A DNA stretch of 64,000 nucleotides from Nonomuraea sp. PA05 (GCF_008086045.1 NZ_VSEY01000026.1:62001-126000), one strand, 5' to 3'; numbered from the stretch's first letter, positions 1-9,458 are shown. Notes: generated by a model not told the origin, from the sequence alone. Numbers and translations: made by a program.

Positions 1-1023
1 CTCCCGCCAGAGCCGAACGTGCGGCGGGTCGTGGTCGGCGGGCCCACCGCCGCCCAGCTCGACCTCCAGGACAGCCTGGTCGCCACGCTGCCGTGGATGG
101 CGCTGGTCGTCTGCTCCGTCACGGCGGTGCTGCTGTTCGCCGCGTTCGGGTCGCTGGTGCTGCCGATCAAGGCCCTGCTGATGAACGTGCTCTCGATCGG
201 GGCGTCGTTCGGGGTGATCGTGTGGGCCTTCCAGGACGGGCACCTCGCCGCCGCCCTGAACTTCACCTCCACCGGCGCCATCGAGGCGACCGTCACCGTG
301 CTGATCCTGGCCGTGGTGTTCGGGTTGTCCATGGATTACGAGCTGTTCCTGTTGTCGCGGGTGCGGGCCGAGTGGGAGCGGACGGGGGACAACACGGCTG
401 CGGTGGCGGCGGGGCTGCAGCAGACGGGCGGGGTGATCACCAGTGCGGCGTTGTTGTTGCTGGTGGTGATCGGGGCGTTCTCCACCGCTGGGATCACGAT
501 CGTGAAGTTGCTCGGGGTGGGGATGTTCGTGGCGATCGTGGTGGATGCCACGTTGGTGCGGGCCCTGCTGGTGCCTGCTTCTATGCGGTTGATGGGTGGG
601 GTGAACTGGTGGTTGCCGCGGTCGTGGCGGGGGTTCCACCGGCGCATCGCGCTCCGCGAGCCCGCCCCCGCCCCCGCCCCCGCGCCTGCACCCGGGCCTG
701 CACCCGCGTCTGCGCCGGCGCGCGGGGCTGCGCCGCGCTCGATCGTCGCTGCGTCGCCTGCCGATGAGGCGTCGGCTGGTGCGGCGTCGTCGCGTGCCGT
801 TACGCCGCCCCCTGAGGCCGTACCACCGGCGGTGACCCTCAACGGGCGGCCGGCCGTCTTCGGCGCGGACACCGATCCCGTGCCGCTCCCCGCCCCGATC
901 CCCCGCCCCGCCGCGAGCCGGCCCGAGCAGCGGCCGGGCTGGGTCCGGGTGGTGGAGAAGCGGGCCCGCGTGGTGCGCCCGCTGCCGGGCGGCGGCTGGA
1001 CCTGGGAGGAGGTGGACGAGTGA
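1..1023 (+). CDS. MMPL-family transporter, C-terminal part (5' end outside window)
   Basis: The reading frame is open from base 1, so only the last ~340 residues of an RND/MMPL membrane transporter are present. MMPL proteins export lipids or drugs across actinobacterial membranes. The visible part has the usual C-terminal half pattern: a TM cluster, a conserved loop around LSMDYELFLLSR that is characteristic of MMPL TM helices, and further TM segments ending near base 600. After the last TM comes an unusually long, low-complexity cytoplasmic tail of about 120 residues rich in Pro and Ala (alternating PAPA around bases 660-715). The next gene starts in the stop codon (GTGA), so the two exporters are probably cotranscribed. 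Substrate cannot be read from the sequence. Confidence 0.85.
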   Translation, partial: LPPEPNVRRVVVGGPTAAQLDLQDSLVATLPWMALVVCSVTAVLLFAAFGSLVLPIKALLMNVLSIGASFGVIVWAFQDGHLAAALNFTSTGAIEATVTVLILAVVFGLSMDYELFLLSRVRAEWERTGDNTAAVAAGLQQTGGVITSAALLLLVVIGAFSTAGITIVKLLGVGMFVAIVVDATLVRALLVPASMRLMGGVNWWLPRSWRGFHRRIALREPAPAPAPAPAPGPAPASAPARGAAPRSIVAASPADEASAGAASSRAVTPPPEAVPPAVTLNGRPAVFGADTDPVPLPAPIPRPAASRPEQRPGWVRVVEKRARVVRPLPGGGWTWEEVDE

Positions 1024-2381
1024 GCCTGACCGCCACCACGACGGGCCAGCGACGCACCAGGGCCTGGCCGCTGCTCCTCGTCACGGGCCTGGCCGGTTTC
1101 ATGACCACGCTGGACAACACGGTCGTCACCGTCGCGATCCCCACCATCCAGCGCGACCTCGACGCGAGCCTGGCCGCCCTGGAATGGGTGGCGACCGGCT
1201 ACATCCTCACGTTCGCGGGCCTCATGCTCGCGGGCGGCCGCCTCGCCGACGTTCACGGGCATCGGCGGGTGCTGCTGGCGGGGCTGGCGGCGTTCGCGGC
1301 GGCCTCGCTCGCGGCGGGCCTGGCGGGTTCGATCGGGGTGCTGATCGCGGCCCGCCTGGCGCAGGGGGTCGGGGCGGCGCTGATCCTGCCCGCGACGCTG
1401 GCCGCGCTGGCCGGGCGGGAGGAGCGGCAGCGGTCCATGGGGGTGGCCGTGTGGATGGCCTCCGGGGCGGCGGCGCTGGCGCTGGGGCCGGTGGCGGGCG
1501 GGTACGTCAGCCAGCACCTGCACTGGAGCTGGGTGTTCCTGGCCAACGTGCCGCTGGGCGCCGTGATCATGGCGCTGGCCGCCGTGGCCGTTCCGCCAGG
1601 TCCACGTCCGGTCGGTGGGCGGGAGTTGGACGGGGCCGGGGTGGTGGCGTCGGTGGTGTGCCTGGCGGCCGGGACGTTCGCGTTGATTCACGGCGGCGCG
1701 CACGGATGGGCGTCGCCGGCCGTCGTGGCGGCGGTGCTGGTGTGCGCCGGTGGCGGGGCGGCGTTCGTGGTGGCCGAGCGGCGGGCCCGCGAGCCGATGG
1801 TGGACCTGGCGCTGTTCAGGGTGCGGAGCTTCGCGGGCGGGGTGGCGGCGCAGGTGCTGTGGGGGCTCGGGGTGAACGGCGTGTTCTTCTACACGGCGAT
1901 CTTCCTGCAAGGGGTGCTCCGGTTCACGCCGACGGACTCCGGGATGGCGTTCGTGCCGCTGGCGCTGCTGGTGGTGCTCGTCACGCCGGTCGTGCCGCTT
2001 CTGGAGCGGTGGCTCGGGGCCGGTCGTACGGTGGCCGCCGGGCTGGTGCTCGTGGCCGGCGGGATGGCGCTGGCGGCGACCCTGGAGGCGGGGGACGGGT
2101 GGGGGCGGTTGCTGCCCGCCGTGTGCGCCATCGGGGTGGGATCGGCGTTGACCATGCCGTTGGGGTCGGCGGTGCTGGGGGCCGTGCCGGAGCCGAGGGC
2201 CGGGGTGGCGGGCGGGATCTTCTCAGTGAGTCGTGAAATTTCGGGACTGTTCGGGATCGCGGCCGTGGGGGTGATCGTGCACGCGGCCGGTGGGTTCGCG
2301 GCGGGGTACGCGGTGGGGTTGCTGGTGGCGGCCGGGCTGGTGCTGGCCGGGGCGCTGATCAGCCTGGTGACCCTGCCATGA
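1020..2381 (+). CDS. MFS drug-efflux transporter (DHA2-like)
   Basis: This 453-residue polytopic membrane protein has the N-terminal LDNTVVTVAIPTIQRDL motif and the GGRLADVHGHRRVL loop of DHA2-family (14-TM) proton-driven multidrug exporters. The usual conserved segment RLAQGVGAALILPATLAAL follows. It starts at GTG inside the stop codon of the MMPL gene (GTGA overlap), which indicates translational coupling. It is slightly short for the 14-TM class and complete at both ends. Together with the MMPL protein and the downstream glycosyltransferase it could export or modify a lipid or small molecule, but nothing here identifies the compound. Confidence 0.9.
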   Translation: MSLTATTTGQRRTRAWPLLLVTGLAGFMTTLDNTVVTVAIPTIQRDLDASLAALEWVATGYILTFAGLMLAGGRLADVHGHRRVLLAGLAAFAAASLAAGLAGSIGVLIAARLAQGVGAALILPATLAALAGREERQRSMGVAVWMASGAAALALGPVAGGYVSQHLHWSWVFLANVPLGAVIMALAAVAVPPGPRPVGGRELDGAGVVASVVCLAAGTFALIHGGAHGWASPAVVAAVLVCAGGGAAFVVAERRAREPMVDLALFRVRSFAGGVAAQVLWGLGVNGVFFYTAIFLQGVLRFTPTDSGMAFVPLALLVVLVTPVVPLLERWLGAGRTVAAGLVLVAGGMALAATLEAGDGWGRLLPAVCAIGVGSALTMPLGSAVLGAVPEPRAGVAGGIFSVSREISGLFGIAAVGVIVHAAGGFAAGYAVGLLVAAGLVLAGALISLVTLP

Positions 2382-2412
2382 GGGCGGCTCCGCGCATGAG
2401 GGGTGCGGCGTC

Positions 2413-3618
2413 ATGAGGGTGGCGGTGCTGGGGCTGGGGTCGCGAGGGGACGTGCAGCCGTGCGCGGCGCTGGCCCATGGGCTGGCGGCGCGCGGTCACC
2501 CGGTCACGCTCGTCGCACCTGCCCGATACGCCTCCCAGGCAGGGCCGGGTGTGACATTCGCTCCTCTCGGCGTCGATCCAGCGGAGGTCGTGGCGAGCGA
2601 GGAGGGGCGGCGCTGGCTGAGGAGCGGCCCGCTCGGCTTCGTCCGCGGCTTCAGGACCGTCGTGGAGCCGCTCGCGGCCACCCTCGTCAAGGAGGTGGAC
2701 GCCGCCTGCGCCCCCGCGGACCTGGTGCTCGCCCCCGCCCTGGGCGCCTTCGGCAGGCACCTGCACGACCGGTACGGCACCCCGTACGCAATCCTGCACT
2801 TCCAGCCCAGCGAGCCGACCCGCGAGTTCCCCAACCCCCTGATCCCGCTGACGACCCTGGGCCCGCTGGCCAACCGCGCCAGCTACGCGCTGATCGAGCG
2901 CCTCGGCTGGCTGCTGCTCGGCCGCATGGTGAACCGGCTGCGATCGAGCGTCTGGGGTCTGAGGCCGTTGCGCGGCAGCCCGTTCGCGGCGGATCGGCGG
3001 GCGCGGGTGCCGGTGTTGTGCGGGGTCAGCCCGCTGGTCGTGCCGAGGCCCGCCGACTGGCCTGAGCACGTGCACCTGACCGGCTACTGGCGGCTCCCCG
3101 GTCGAGGAGGGTGCGGGGGCCTGGAGGAGTTCCTGGCGGCCGGGCCCGCGCCGGTGTTCGTGGGGTTCGGGAGCATGGTGCCGGACGAGCCGGAGCGGGT
3201 GGCGGCCGAGGTGGCCGGGGCGTTGCGGCGGGCGCGGATGCGAGGGGTCGTGCAGGGGCTGCCGGTGGCGGAGGACGACGACGTGCGGGTGGTGGGGGAG
3301 GTGTCGCACGAGTGGCTGTTCCCGCGGACGGCGGCCGTGGTGCACCACGGCGGCGCGGGCACCACGGGGACGGCGCTGGCAGCGGGGGTCCCGAATGTGG
3401 TGTGCCCGTTCTTCTCGGATCAGCCGTTCTGGGCCAGGCGGGTGGCGGCGCTGGGCGCGGGGCCGCGGCCGTTGCCCGTGACCGGGCTGACCAGGGACGG
3501 GCTGGCGGCGCGGCTGATCGACTCACGTGAATATCGGGGAAACGCCGCACGACTGGGACGGCTACTGCATGTTGAGCATGGCGTGAAGAACGCCGTGGAT
3601 CTCATTGATCGTCCTTGA
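2413..3618 (+). CDS. GT1-family glycosyltransferase (MGT/sterol glucosyltransferase-like)
   Basis: The 401-residue protein has a GT-B fold signature. The N-terminus MRVAVLGLGSRGDVQPCAALAHGLAARGH is the acceptor-domain start typical of GT1 enzymes of the GtfB/UGT type. The C-terminal half has HHGGAGTTGTALAAGVPNVV followed by FFSDQPFWA, the nucleotide-sugar binding stretch. Such enzymes transfer a sugar from an NDP-sugar to a lipid, macrolide or other hydrophobic acceptor. It lies 31 bp after the MFS gene on the same strand, so a three-gene transcript is likely. The acceptor is unknown. Confidence 0.88.
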   Translation: MRVAVLGLGSRGDVQPCAALAHGLAARGHPVTLVAPARYASQAGPGVTFAPLGVDPAEVVASEEGRRWLRSGPLGFVRGFRTVVEPLAATLVKEVDAACAPADLVLAPALGAFGRHLHDRYGTPYAILHFQPSEPTREFPNPLIPLTTLGPLANRASYALIERLGWLLLGRMVNRLRSSVWGLRPLRGSPFAADRRARVPVLCGVSPLVVPRPADWPEHVHLTGYWRLPGRGGCGGLEEFLAAGPAPVFVGFGSMVPDEPERVAAEVAGALRRARMRGVVQGLPVAEDDDVRVVGEVSHEWLFPRTAAVVHHGGAGTTGTALAAGVPNVVCPFFSDQPFWARRVAALGAGPRPLPVTGLTRDGLAARLIDSREYRGNAARLGRLLHVEHGVKNAVDLIDRP

Positions 3619-3670
3619 TCGTCCGGATATTGTTCATATGCCCACGATCACCCCCTGGAAGTTAGGTGCC

Positions 3671-4969
3671 ATGAGACGGCGGCTACGGCAGGTCTTCATC
3701 ATCGGTCTCACCCTCTCGCTGCTGGGCATCGGTGCCCCGGCGTATTCCGAGGACGGCGACAGGAAGTGCAACGAGGAGCTGCCCGCCGGCACCCCGTCGT
3801 ACGTCGTGTGCACCTGGATGAACACGCCGGAGGAGGCGCTGGAGACCGCGATGTTCTGGCTCGGCGACGACGGCCAGAACTTGCAGGACGCCGCGCCGAT
3901 CCCGCCGATCATGATCGACTGCAGCGAGGAGGGCAACTCCTGCCCGACCGACTCCGAGGGTGACGGCCAGCTCCACGACGTCGACTCCCCTGACGTGCCG
4001 GGCGCCGAGGACGGCGGCACGCCGGAGTGCCAGACCGGCGAGCAGTGCTACGTCGACCCGAACACGATCACCGAGGCCGAGAAGACCGCCGCCCAGGCGA
4101 CCCCGGCAGGCCAGGCCACGCAGGCCATGGCCCAGACCCAGACCACCATGCGGGTCTGGATCGACACCGAGCTCGCCGACGACTACAAGGCCGGCAAGCT
4201 CACCGAGGCCGCCAAGAAGATCGCCGCGCTGGTCGCCACGCAGCCCGGGGTCGTGGGTGTCAGGTTCACCTCGCAGCTCGGCTACAACCAGACCTTCGCC
4301 ACGGCGGACGAGCTGGACAAGTTCGTGTCGGAGACGGCGACCGCGCTGCGCACGCTGCTGCCGGGCAAGAAGCTGGCCGCGCACACGGTGGTGCCGGTGC
4401 TCGGCTGCGGCACCGACCAGACCTGCACGGCGGAGCTGACCAAGAAGTACCCGCTGCTCGACCCCGAGCGCATCGGCGCCTGGCTGAGCAAGGGCTACCT
4501 CGACCAGCTCGCCCTCGACAGCGGCCACTTCGCCACCGAGTACGCCACCTGGAAGATCGACGCCACCGCCGCGCAGCGCAACCAGTGGGCCCAGGTTGAG
4601 GCCCGCGCCTGGGACGCCTACGCGCAGATCTCCGCCGAGGACGCCTCGTTCGCCGCCGCCGGCTCCTCCGCGATGACCGAGGAGCAGGTCACCCAGGCGA
4701 TCGCCGCGAAGATCGCCGCCCCGCTGCGGGCCGACGCCGCCGAGACCGTCACCCTGTGGACGCGCTGGCAGAACGACCAGGGGCAGGTCAGCCGCGTGTA
4801 CGGCGAGAAGTGGGCTGCCAACACCACGTGGGACCAGCTCAAGAAGCTCGGCACGATCAAGCCGCGGCTGGCCACCGTCTACGACCCGGCCCACCCCGAG
4901 GTCGACATGGCCACGGACCTGAAGAACCTGTCTGAGGTGTTCGGCCAGGTGTACCTGCACACCTCCTGA
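3671..4969 (+). CDS. Secreted protein of unknown function
   Basis: I do not recognise this family. The frame is open from 3605 (TTG), but the ATG at 3671 is preferred: it follows a GGAAG ribosome-binding site at 9 bp spacing and begins a good Sec signal peptide (MRRRLRQVF, a hydrophobic stretch, then APAYSED). The mature N-terminus is acidic and Cys-containing (several CxxxC-like pairs, DSEGDG, DVDSPD), which suggests disulfides and perhaps metal binding. The rest, from about residue 130, is soluble, Ala-rich and helical, with a segment (VPVLGCGTDQTC) that may hold another disulfide. It ends just before a strong bidirectional hairpin. Role unknown. Confidence 0.75.
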   Translation: MRRRLRQVFIIGLTLSLLGIGAPAYSEDGDRKCNEELPAGTPSYVVCTWMNTPEEALETAMFWLGDDGQNLQDAAPIPPIMIDCSEEGNSCPTDSEGDGQLHDVDSPDVPGAEDGGTPECQTGEQCYVDPNTITEAEKTAAQATPAGQATQAMAQTQTTMRVWIDTELADDYKAGKLTEAAKKIAALVATQPGVVGVRFTSQLGYNQTFATADELDKFVSETATALRTLLPGKKLAAHTVVPVLGCGTDQTCTAELTKKYPLLDPERIGAWLSKGYLDQLALDSGHFATEYATWKIDATAAQRNQWAQVEARAWDAYAQISAEDASFAAAGSSAMTEEQVTQAIAAKIAAPLRADAAETVTLWTRWQNDQGQVSRVYGEKWAANTTWDQLKKLGTIKPRLATVYDPAHPEVDMATDLKNLSEVFGQVYLHTS

Positions 4970-4986
4970 GCCTCGAACGACGAGAA

Positions 4987-5022
4987 GGGCCGGGCGCCGC
5001 CTCACGCGGCGGCGCCCGGCCC
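4987..5022. terminator. Bidirectional hairpin between convergent genes
   Basis: A perfect 15-bp GC stem (arms 4987-5001 and 5008-5022) closes a 6-base loop. It sits between the secreted protein (+) and the sugar-binding lipoprotein (-), whose stops flank it. There is no clear T-tract, as is common in high-GC actinomycetes. Confidence 0.85.
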
Positions 5023-5033
5023 TGATGTCTTTC

Positions 5034-6374
5034 TCAGCCGAAGTAACCGTTCACGGTGGCGTTCGCCTGGTCGAGCGAGTTGACGTCCGCCTTGAAGGAG
5101 AAGATGGCGTCCATCGTCTCCGTCATCGTCGCCGTGATGTCGGCCCAGTGCTCGGCGATCGGCGCCAGGTGCGTGGTGCCCTGCTCGACGTGCATGGTGA
5201 ACGGCGCGACGTCGATCCCGGCGTCCTTGAACGCCTGCTCGGCCTTGACCGTGGCCGTCTTGATCGCCGGGAACACGATCGCCTCCTTGGCCACGATCTC
5301 CTCCTGGCAGGCCGGGGAGCCGAGGAACTTGACCCACGCCCACGCCGCGTCCGGGTTGTCGGTGGACGCCGAGATGTTGTCGGCCAGGCCGTTGAAGAGG
5401 CTGGCCCGCTTACCGGTGGGCCCGATGGGCGTGGGGGCGAGTGCCGACTTGACGCCCTTCAGGTTCCAGTACGTCTTGGTGTTCCAGCTTCCCTCGGTGA
5501 CCATCGCGTACTTGCCCGCCCCGTACGCGTCGATCTGCCCGACCCCGGAGCTGACGATGTCCATGGTCGGCATGTACCCCTTGTCGATGAGCGAGGAGAA
5601 CCACTTGATGGTCTCCTTGAACTTGGGGTCGGCGTAGTTGAACTTCGAGGGCCACGGGTTCTTGTCGCCGTACTGCCAGCCGTTGCTCATCGTGTACTGG
5701 CTCCACTCGGTCTGCCCGAAGCCGGCGCCGCTGCCGTTGAGCCCGAGGCCGTAGACGGCCACGTTCTTCTTGTCGAAGCCGGGCTCGTCGCCGCGCTTGC
5801 CGTTCTTGTCGACGGTGAGGCGGGCGATGGCCTTCTCGTACGTGCCGCCGTCCTGCGGGTTCCACTTGAGCTCGGCCATCTCCTCGGGCTTGAGTCCGGC
5901 CTCCTTGAGCTTCTCGGTGTTGTAGATCACCGCCACGGTGTCGAAGTCCTTGGGCAGCCCGTACCGCTTGCCGTCCTTGGCGACCCACAGGTCGGCCAGG
6001 CCGTCCTGGTAGAGCGACAGGTCCAGCTTGTCCTTGGTGACCTGGTCGTCGAGCGGCATGATCTGGCCCTGGGCGGCGAACTCTGGGTAGCGCGACAGGT
6101 GGCCGACGAAGACGTCGGGGGCGGTGCCGGAGACGAAGGCGGTGGTCAGCGTGTTCCAGTAGTCGTCCCAGCCGTACTGCGTGATCTTGACCGTGTAGTC
6201 GGGGTTCGCCTTGTGGAAGGCGTCGGCGCAGGCCTGGTACTGGGGCTGCTGGGCGGTGTCCCAGAGCCAGTAGTCGATCGTGGCGGGCCCGGCGGCGGCC
6301 TGGGGCTCCTCCTGGGCGCCGCAGCCGGTCAGCAGCAGCACCGCCGCTCCCGTGACAGCAAGACAACGCTTCAT
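5034..6374 (-). CDS. ABC sugar-transporter substrate-binding lipoprotein
   Basis: This family 1 extracellular solute-binding protein of 446 residues captures a sugar for the two permeases encoded upstream. The ATG at 6374 begins a lipoprotein signal (MKRCLAVTGAAVLLLTGC) with the lipobox cysteine at residue 18, so the protein should be lipid-anchored to the membrane. The body has the normal features of the family, for example TIDYWLWD near the start and a VVGHLSRYPEF-like hinge region. It is the last gene of the ROK-permease-permease-binding-protein operon. No MsiK-type ATPase is encoded here; a shared one elsewhere in the genome is expected. The divergent alpha-galactosidase suggests raffinose/melibiose-type substrates (inference). 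Confidence 0.92.
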   Translation of the reverse strand: MKRCLAVTGAAVLLLTGCGAQEEPQAAAGPATIDYWLWDTAQQPQYQACADAFHKANPDYTVKITQYGWDDYWNTLTTAFVSGTAPDVFVGHLSRYPEFAAQGQIMPLDDQVTKDKLDLSLYQDGLADLWVAKDGKRYGLPKDFDTVAVIYNTEKLKEAGLKPEEMAELKWNPQDGGTYEKAIARLTVDKNGKRGDEPGFDKKNVAVYGLGLNGSGAGFGQTEWSQYTMSNGWQYGDKNPWPSKFNYADPKFKETIKWFSSLIDKGYMPTMDIVSSGVGQIDAYGAGKYAMVTEGSWNTKTYWNLKGVKSALAPTPIGPTGKRASLFNGLADNISASTDNPDAAWAWVKFLGSPACQEEIVAKEAIVFPAIKTATVKAEQAFKDAGIDVAPFTMHVEQGTTHLAPIAEHWADITATMTETMDAIFSFKADVNSLDQANATVNGYFG

Positions 6375-6406
6375 CACAACAAACCTTCCGTGGTGGGGGG
6401 CGGCGC

Positions 6407-7285
6407 TCACTTGACGCCGGTGTAGCCGATGGAGTCGATGACGCGGCGGCCGAGCACGGCGAACAGCACCATGATCGGCAGTGCGGCGAAGAGGGTGGCG
6501 GCCATCAGACCGGCCCAGTCGGGGCTGCCCTGCGGCGTCTGGGAGCGGAAGATGCCCAGCGCCACGGTCAGCACCCGGACGTTCTCCGCCTTGCCGACCA
6601 GCAGCGGCCAGAAGTAGTCGTTCCAGCTCGTGATGTAGGTGAGGATGGCCAGCGTGGCGATGGGCCCGCGGCTCATCGGCAGCACGATGCGGAAGAACGT
6701 CCGCACGTGCCCGGCCCCGTCGATGCGGGCGGCCTCCTCCACGCTCGCGTTGATGCCGAGGAAGAACTGCCGCAGGAAGAACACCGCGAACGGCGTCATG
6801 AGCAGGTGCGGCAGCACGATCCCGACGAACGTGTTGAGCAGCCCCAGCTCCTTGATCAGCACGAAGTTGGGCAGCGTGGTGAAGATCGGCGGCACCATGA
6901 GCGCGGTGACGAACAGCGTGAAGACGGCGTTCCTGCCGGGCCAGCGCAGCCTCGCGAAGGCGTAGGCGGCCAGCGCGCCGAAGAAGACCTGCCCGGCCGT
7001 GGTGACCGTGGAGACGATGATCGAGTTGCGCAGGTAGAGCCAGAAGTTGACGGTGCCGCTCGACCCGCCCTCCGCCACCGCCTCCGCGGTGCTCGACAGG
7101 CCGAGCACCCGGCGGTAGGCGCCCAGCGTGAAGTCCACGGGCAGCAGGTCGGCGGCCCCTGCGGCCAGCGCGCGGGTGTTGGAGAAGGACGTGCGCAACA
7201 TCCAGTAGAACGGGAACAGCGTCACCAGCATGACCACCACGAGCACGGCCCAGCCGGCCACCCGGCCCCAGCGGATCCCGGCCAT
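6407..7285 (-). CDS. Carbohydrate ABC transporter permease (MalG type)
   Basis: The 292-residue inner-membrane subunit has six predicted TM helices and the EAA loop (EEAARIDGAGHVRTFFRIVLPMSRGP) that contacts the ATPase. The first residues (MAGIRWGRVAGWAVLVVVMLVTLFPFYWMLRTS) are typical of MalG-like permeases. The ATG at 7285 overlaps the TGA of the preceding permease by one base (TGATG), so the two are translationally coupled. The frame stays open far upstream, but that part is an out-of-frame shadow of the other permease. It works with the MalF-like partner and the lipoprotein to import an oligosaccharide. Confidence 0.92.
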   Translation of the reverse strand: MAGIRWGRVAGWAVLVVVMLVTLFPFYWMLRTSFSNTRALAAGAADLLPVDFTLGAYRRVLGLSSTAEAVAEGGSSGTVNFWLYLRNSIIVSTVTTAGQVFFGALAAYAFARLRWPGRNAVFTLFVTALMVPPIFTTLPNFVLIKELGLLNTFVGIVLPHLLMTPFAVFFLRQFFLGINASVEEAARIDGAGHVRTFFRIVLPMSRGPIATLAILTYITSWNDYFWPLLVGKAENVRVLTVALGIFRSQTPQGSPDWAGLMAATLFAALPIMVLFAVLGRRVIDSIGYTGVK

Positions 7286-8247
7286 CACGAACTCCTCAGA
7301 TCGGACTCGCCGGCGCGGGACAGCCGCAACTGCAGGTACGCGACCCCGGCGAGCAGCACGAACAGCACGGACGACAGCGCCGCCGCGTAGCCGAAGTTGA
7401 ACCGGTTGAACGCCAGGTCGTAGATGTAGAAGTAGATGACCCTGGTGGCGTTGATCGGCCCGCCCGCCGTGGTGACCGCGATCGTGTCGAAGACCTGGAA
7501 GGAGCCGATCACGCTCAGCACCATGACCAGTGCCATCACGGGCCGCAGCAGCGGCAGCGTGACCCGCCAGAACGTGCGCCACTCGGAGGCCCCGTCGATG
7601 GCGGCGGCCTCGTACACGCTGGGCGGGATCATCTGCAGCCCGGCGAAGATGAGCAGCGCCGTGTAGCCCATGTGCCGCCAGGTGTTGATCCCCGCGATGG
7701 TCGGGATGGCCAGGTCGGAGCCGAAGAACGCGACCCGGTCGAAGCCCAGCCACTCGATGACGTTGTTGACCACGCCGAGCTGGAAGTCCAGCATCCAGAA
7801 CCACAGGAGGGCCACGATCACGTTGGCGACCAGGTAGGGAAGCAGCACGATCCCGCGCACGATCATCGACTTCGTCAGCCGGTACAGCAGGACGGCCAGC
7901 AGCATGGAGATCACCGTCTGGGAGACGATGTTGAGCACCACGTACTCGGCGGTGACCTTCAGCGCGTTCCAGAACAGGCGGTCGCCGAAGAGCTTCTCGT
8001 AGTTCTCCAGCCCGATGAAGCGGGGCGGCGTCAGGACGTTGTACTTGGTCAGGCTGAGGTAGGCGCCGCGGATGGCGGGCCAGAGGTAGAAGAGCGCGAA
8101 GCCGACGGCTGCGGGGAGGACGAACAGGACGGCGATGGGAAGGTCGCCGAGGCGGCGTAGGAGCGGCGGACGGGGGGTTGAGGGCACTGTCCCTGGCACT
8201 GGTCCGGACGGGGTGCGGGGGGCGGCGCGGACGGTATCACTGGTCAT
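7285..8247 (-). CDS. Carbohydrate ABC transporter permease (MalF type)
   Basis: This 320-residue MalF-like membrane subunit has a cytoplasmic, Pro-rich N-terminus (MTSDTVRAAPRTPSG), then TM1 (LPIAVLFVLPAAVGFALFYLWPA), a periplasmic loop and the EAA motif (YEAAAIDGASEWRTFWRVTLPLLRP). The start at 8247 is supported by the position of TM1 and by a purine-rich AGGTCG just upstream. It follows the ROK regulator by 29 bp and is coupled to the MalG-like permease. It forms the heterodimeric channel of the sugar importer. Confidence 0.92.
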   Translation of the reverse strand: MTSDTVRAAPRTPSGPVPGTVPSTPRPPLLRRLGDLPIAVLFVLPAAVGFALFYLWPAIRGAYLSLTKYNVLTPPRFIGLENYEKLFGDRLFWNALKVTAEYVVLNIVSQTVISMLLAVLLYRLTKSMIVRGIVLLPYLVANVIVALLWFWMLDFQLGVVNNVIEWLGFDRVAFFGSDLAIPTIAGINTWRHMGYTALLIFAGLQMIPPSVYEAAAIDGASEWRTFWRVTLPLLRPVMALVMVLSVIGSFQVFDTIAVTTAGGPINATRVIYFYIYDLAFNRFNFGYAAALSSVLFVLLAGVAYLQLRLSRAGESDLRSS

Positions 8248-8276
8248 TCGACCTCCTAGTGCCCGCCGGCGGTTGA

Positions 8277-9431
8277 TCAGCGGTGCAACAGCAGATGCTG
8301 GAGAGCGGTGACGGCCGCTCCCCTGGCCCACTCGTTGAAGGCGAAGGGCTTGACGGCGACCCGCACGGGGGCGGCCGTCCAGTGGGTGTGGGCGGCGAGG
8401 GCGGTGTGGAAGGCCCCCGCGCACACGTCGTACATGTGGACCGACTCGCCGGACAGGACGACGAGCTCGGGCCCGGTGATGTTGGCGACGGTGGCGACGA
8501 CCTGGCCGAGGGCGGCGCCCGCCTCGTCGAGCACGCGGCGGGCGACGGGGTGGCCGTCGGCCGCCAGCGCGAGGCAGTCGTCGAAGGTGAGCTCGGGCCG
8601 GTCGATCGTGGTGGCGATCGAGCGGCGGATGGAGGGGGAGGAGGCGTAGGCGCGGGCGCAGCCGCGGTGTCCCCGCTCGCACAGGGGGCCGCGGTCGTCG
8701 ATCTGCAGGTGCCCGACGAGGCCGGTGGCGCCCGACTGCCCGGTGACCAGGCGGTCGCCGACGACGAGCCCGCAGCCGATGCCCGCGCCTACGGTGACCA
8801 GCGCGAACGACGAGTGCCCCACGCCCTCGCCGAACCACTGCTGCACCGCCGTGAGCGCGCGCACGTCGTTGTCCAGCACGGTCGGCACGTTCACGGCCCG
8901 TTCGACCAGCTCGGCCAGCGGTAGCTGGCTCCAGCCGAGGAACGGCGAGGTGTGCACGACGGGGTCGCTGGGCGTGGCGGTGCCGGCCAGGCTGATGCCG
9001 ACGCCCGACAGGGGCCGGCCGGGCACGGTCAGCTCCGCGACCACCTCGGCGATCTGGCCGAGCACGTGGTCGATGTCGTGGCCGGCGAGCGGCCTGGACG
9101 TCTCGGCCTGGACGGTGGCCGCCAGGTCGGTGCGCACGGCGAACAGCTCGTCCTCGGTGAGCTTGACGCCTGCGAAGGACATGCGGGAGGCATCCACCTG
9201 CAGCGGCTGCGAGGGCCGCCCGACGGTCGCCGGGCCTTCCTCGCCGGTCGCCTCCAGCAGGTAGCCCGCCTCGATGAGCGGCCTGGTCAGCTTGGTCAGC
9301 GCGGACGGCGACAGGGCGAGCCGCCGTGCCACCTCCGCCCTGGACAGGGGGCCGTGCACGAGCAGCTCGACGAACACGGAACGCATGGCGTCGGTGAGGC
9401 GCACAGGGTCCGTGGCGGTGTGTGAGAACAC
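8277..9431 (-). CDS. ROK-family transcriptional regulator of the alpha-galactoside locus
   Basis: An N-terminal winged HTH (LSRAEVARRLALSPSALTKLTRPLIEAGYLLE) is followed by a ROK sugar-kinase-like domain (VGAGIGCGLVVGDRLVTG). The zinc signature reads CERGHRGC, so the usual C-x-C-G-x2-G-C motif keeps two cysteines but has Arg in place of the middle one. The frame extends to a TTG at 9467 without a ribosome-binding site. I prefer GTG at 9431, because a reverse-strand TTGACA (9462-9467) with AACCAT 18 bp later would place transcription start at about that codon, giving a leaderless mRNA. It heads the transporter operon and is divergent from the GH36 gene, so it probably represses both until an alpha-galactoside is present. 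Confidence 0.85.
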   Translation of the reverse strand: MFSHTATDPVRLTDAMRSVFVELLVHGPLSRAEVARRLALSPSALTKLTRPLIEAGYLLEATGEEGPATVGRPSQPLQVDASRMSFAGVKLTEDELFAVRTDLAATVQAETSRPLAGHDIDHVLGQIAEVVAELTVPGRPLSGVGISLAGTATPSDPVVHTSPFLGWSQLPLAELVERAVNVPTVLDNDVRALTAVQQWFGEGVGHSSFALVTVGAGIGCGLVVGDRLVTGQSGATGLVGHLQIDDRGPLCERGHRGCARAYASSPSIRRSIATTIDRPELTFDDCLALAADGHPVARRVLDEAGAALGQVVATVANITGPELVVLSGESVHMYDVCAGAFHTALAAHTHWTAAPVRVAVKPFAFNEWARGAAVTALQHLLLHR

Positions 9432-9458
9432 GGGGACATGGTTGGGGCTATTTGTTGG

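Noticed and set aside
336..1910. 524-codon minus-strand frame over the MMPL/MFS genes
   Set aside because: Shadow of real membrane proteins.
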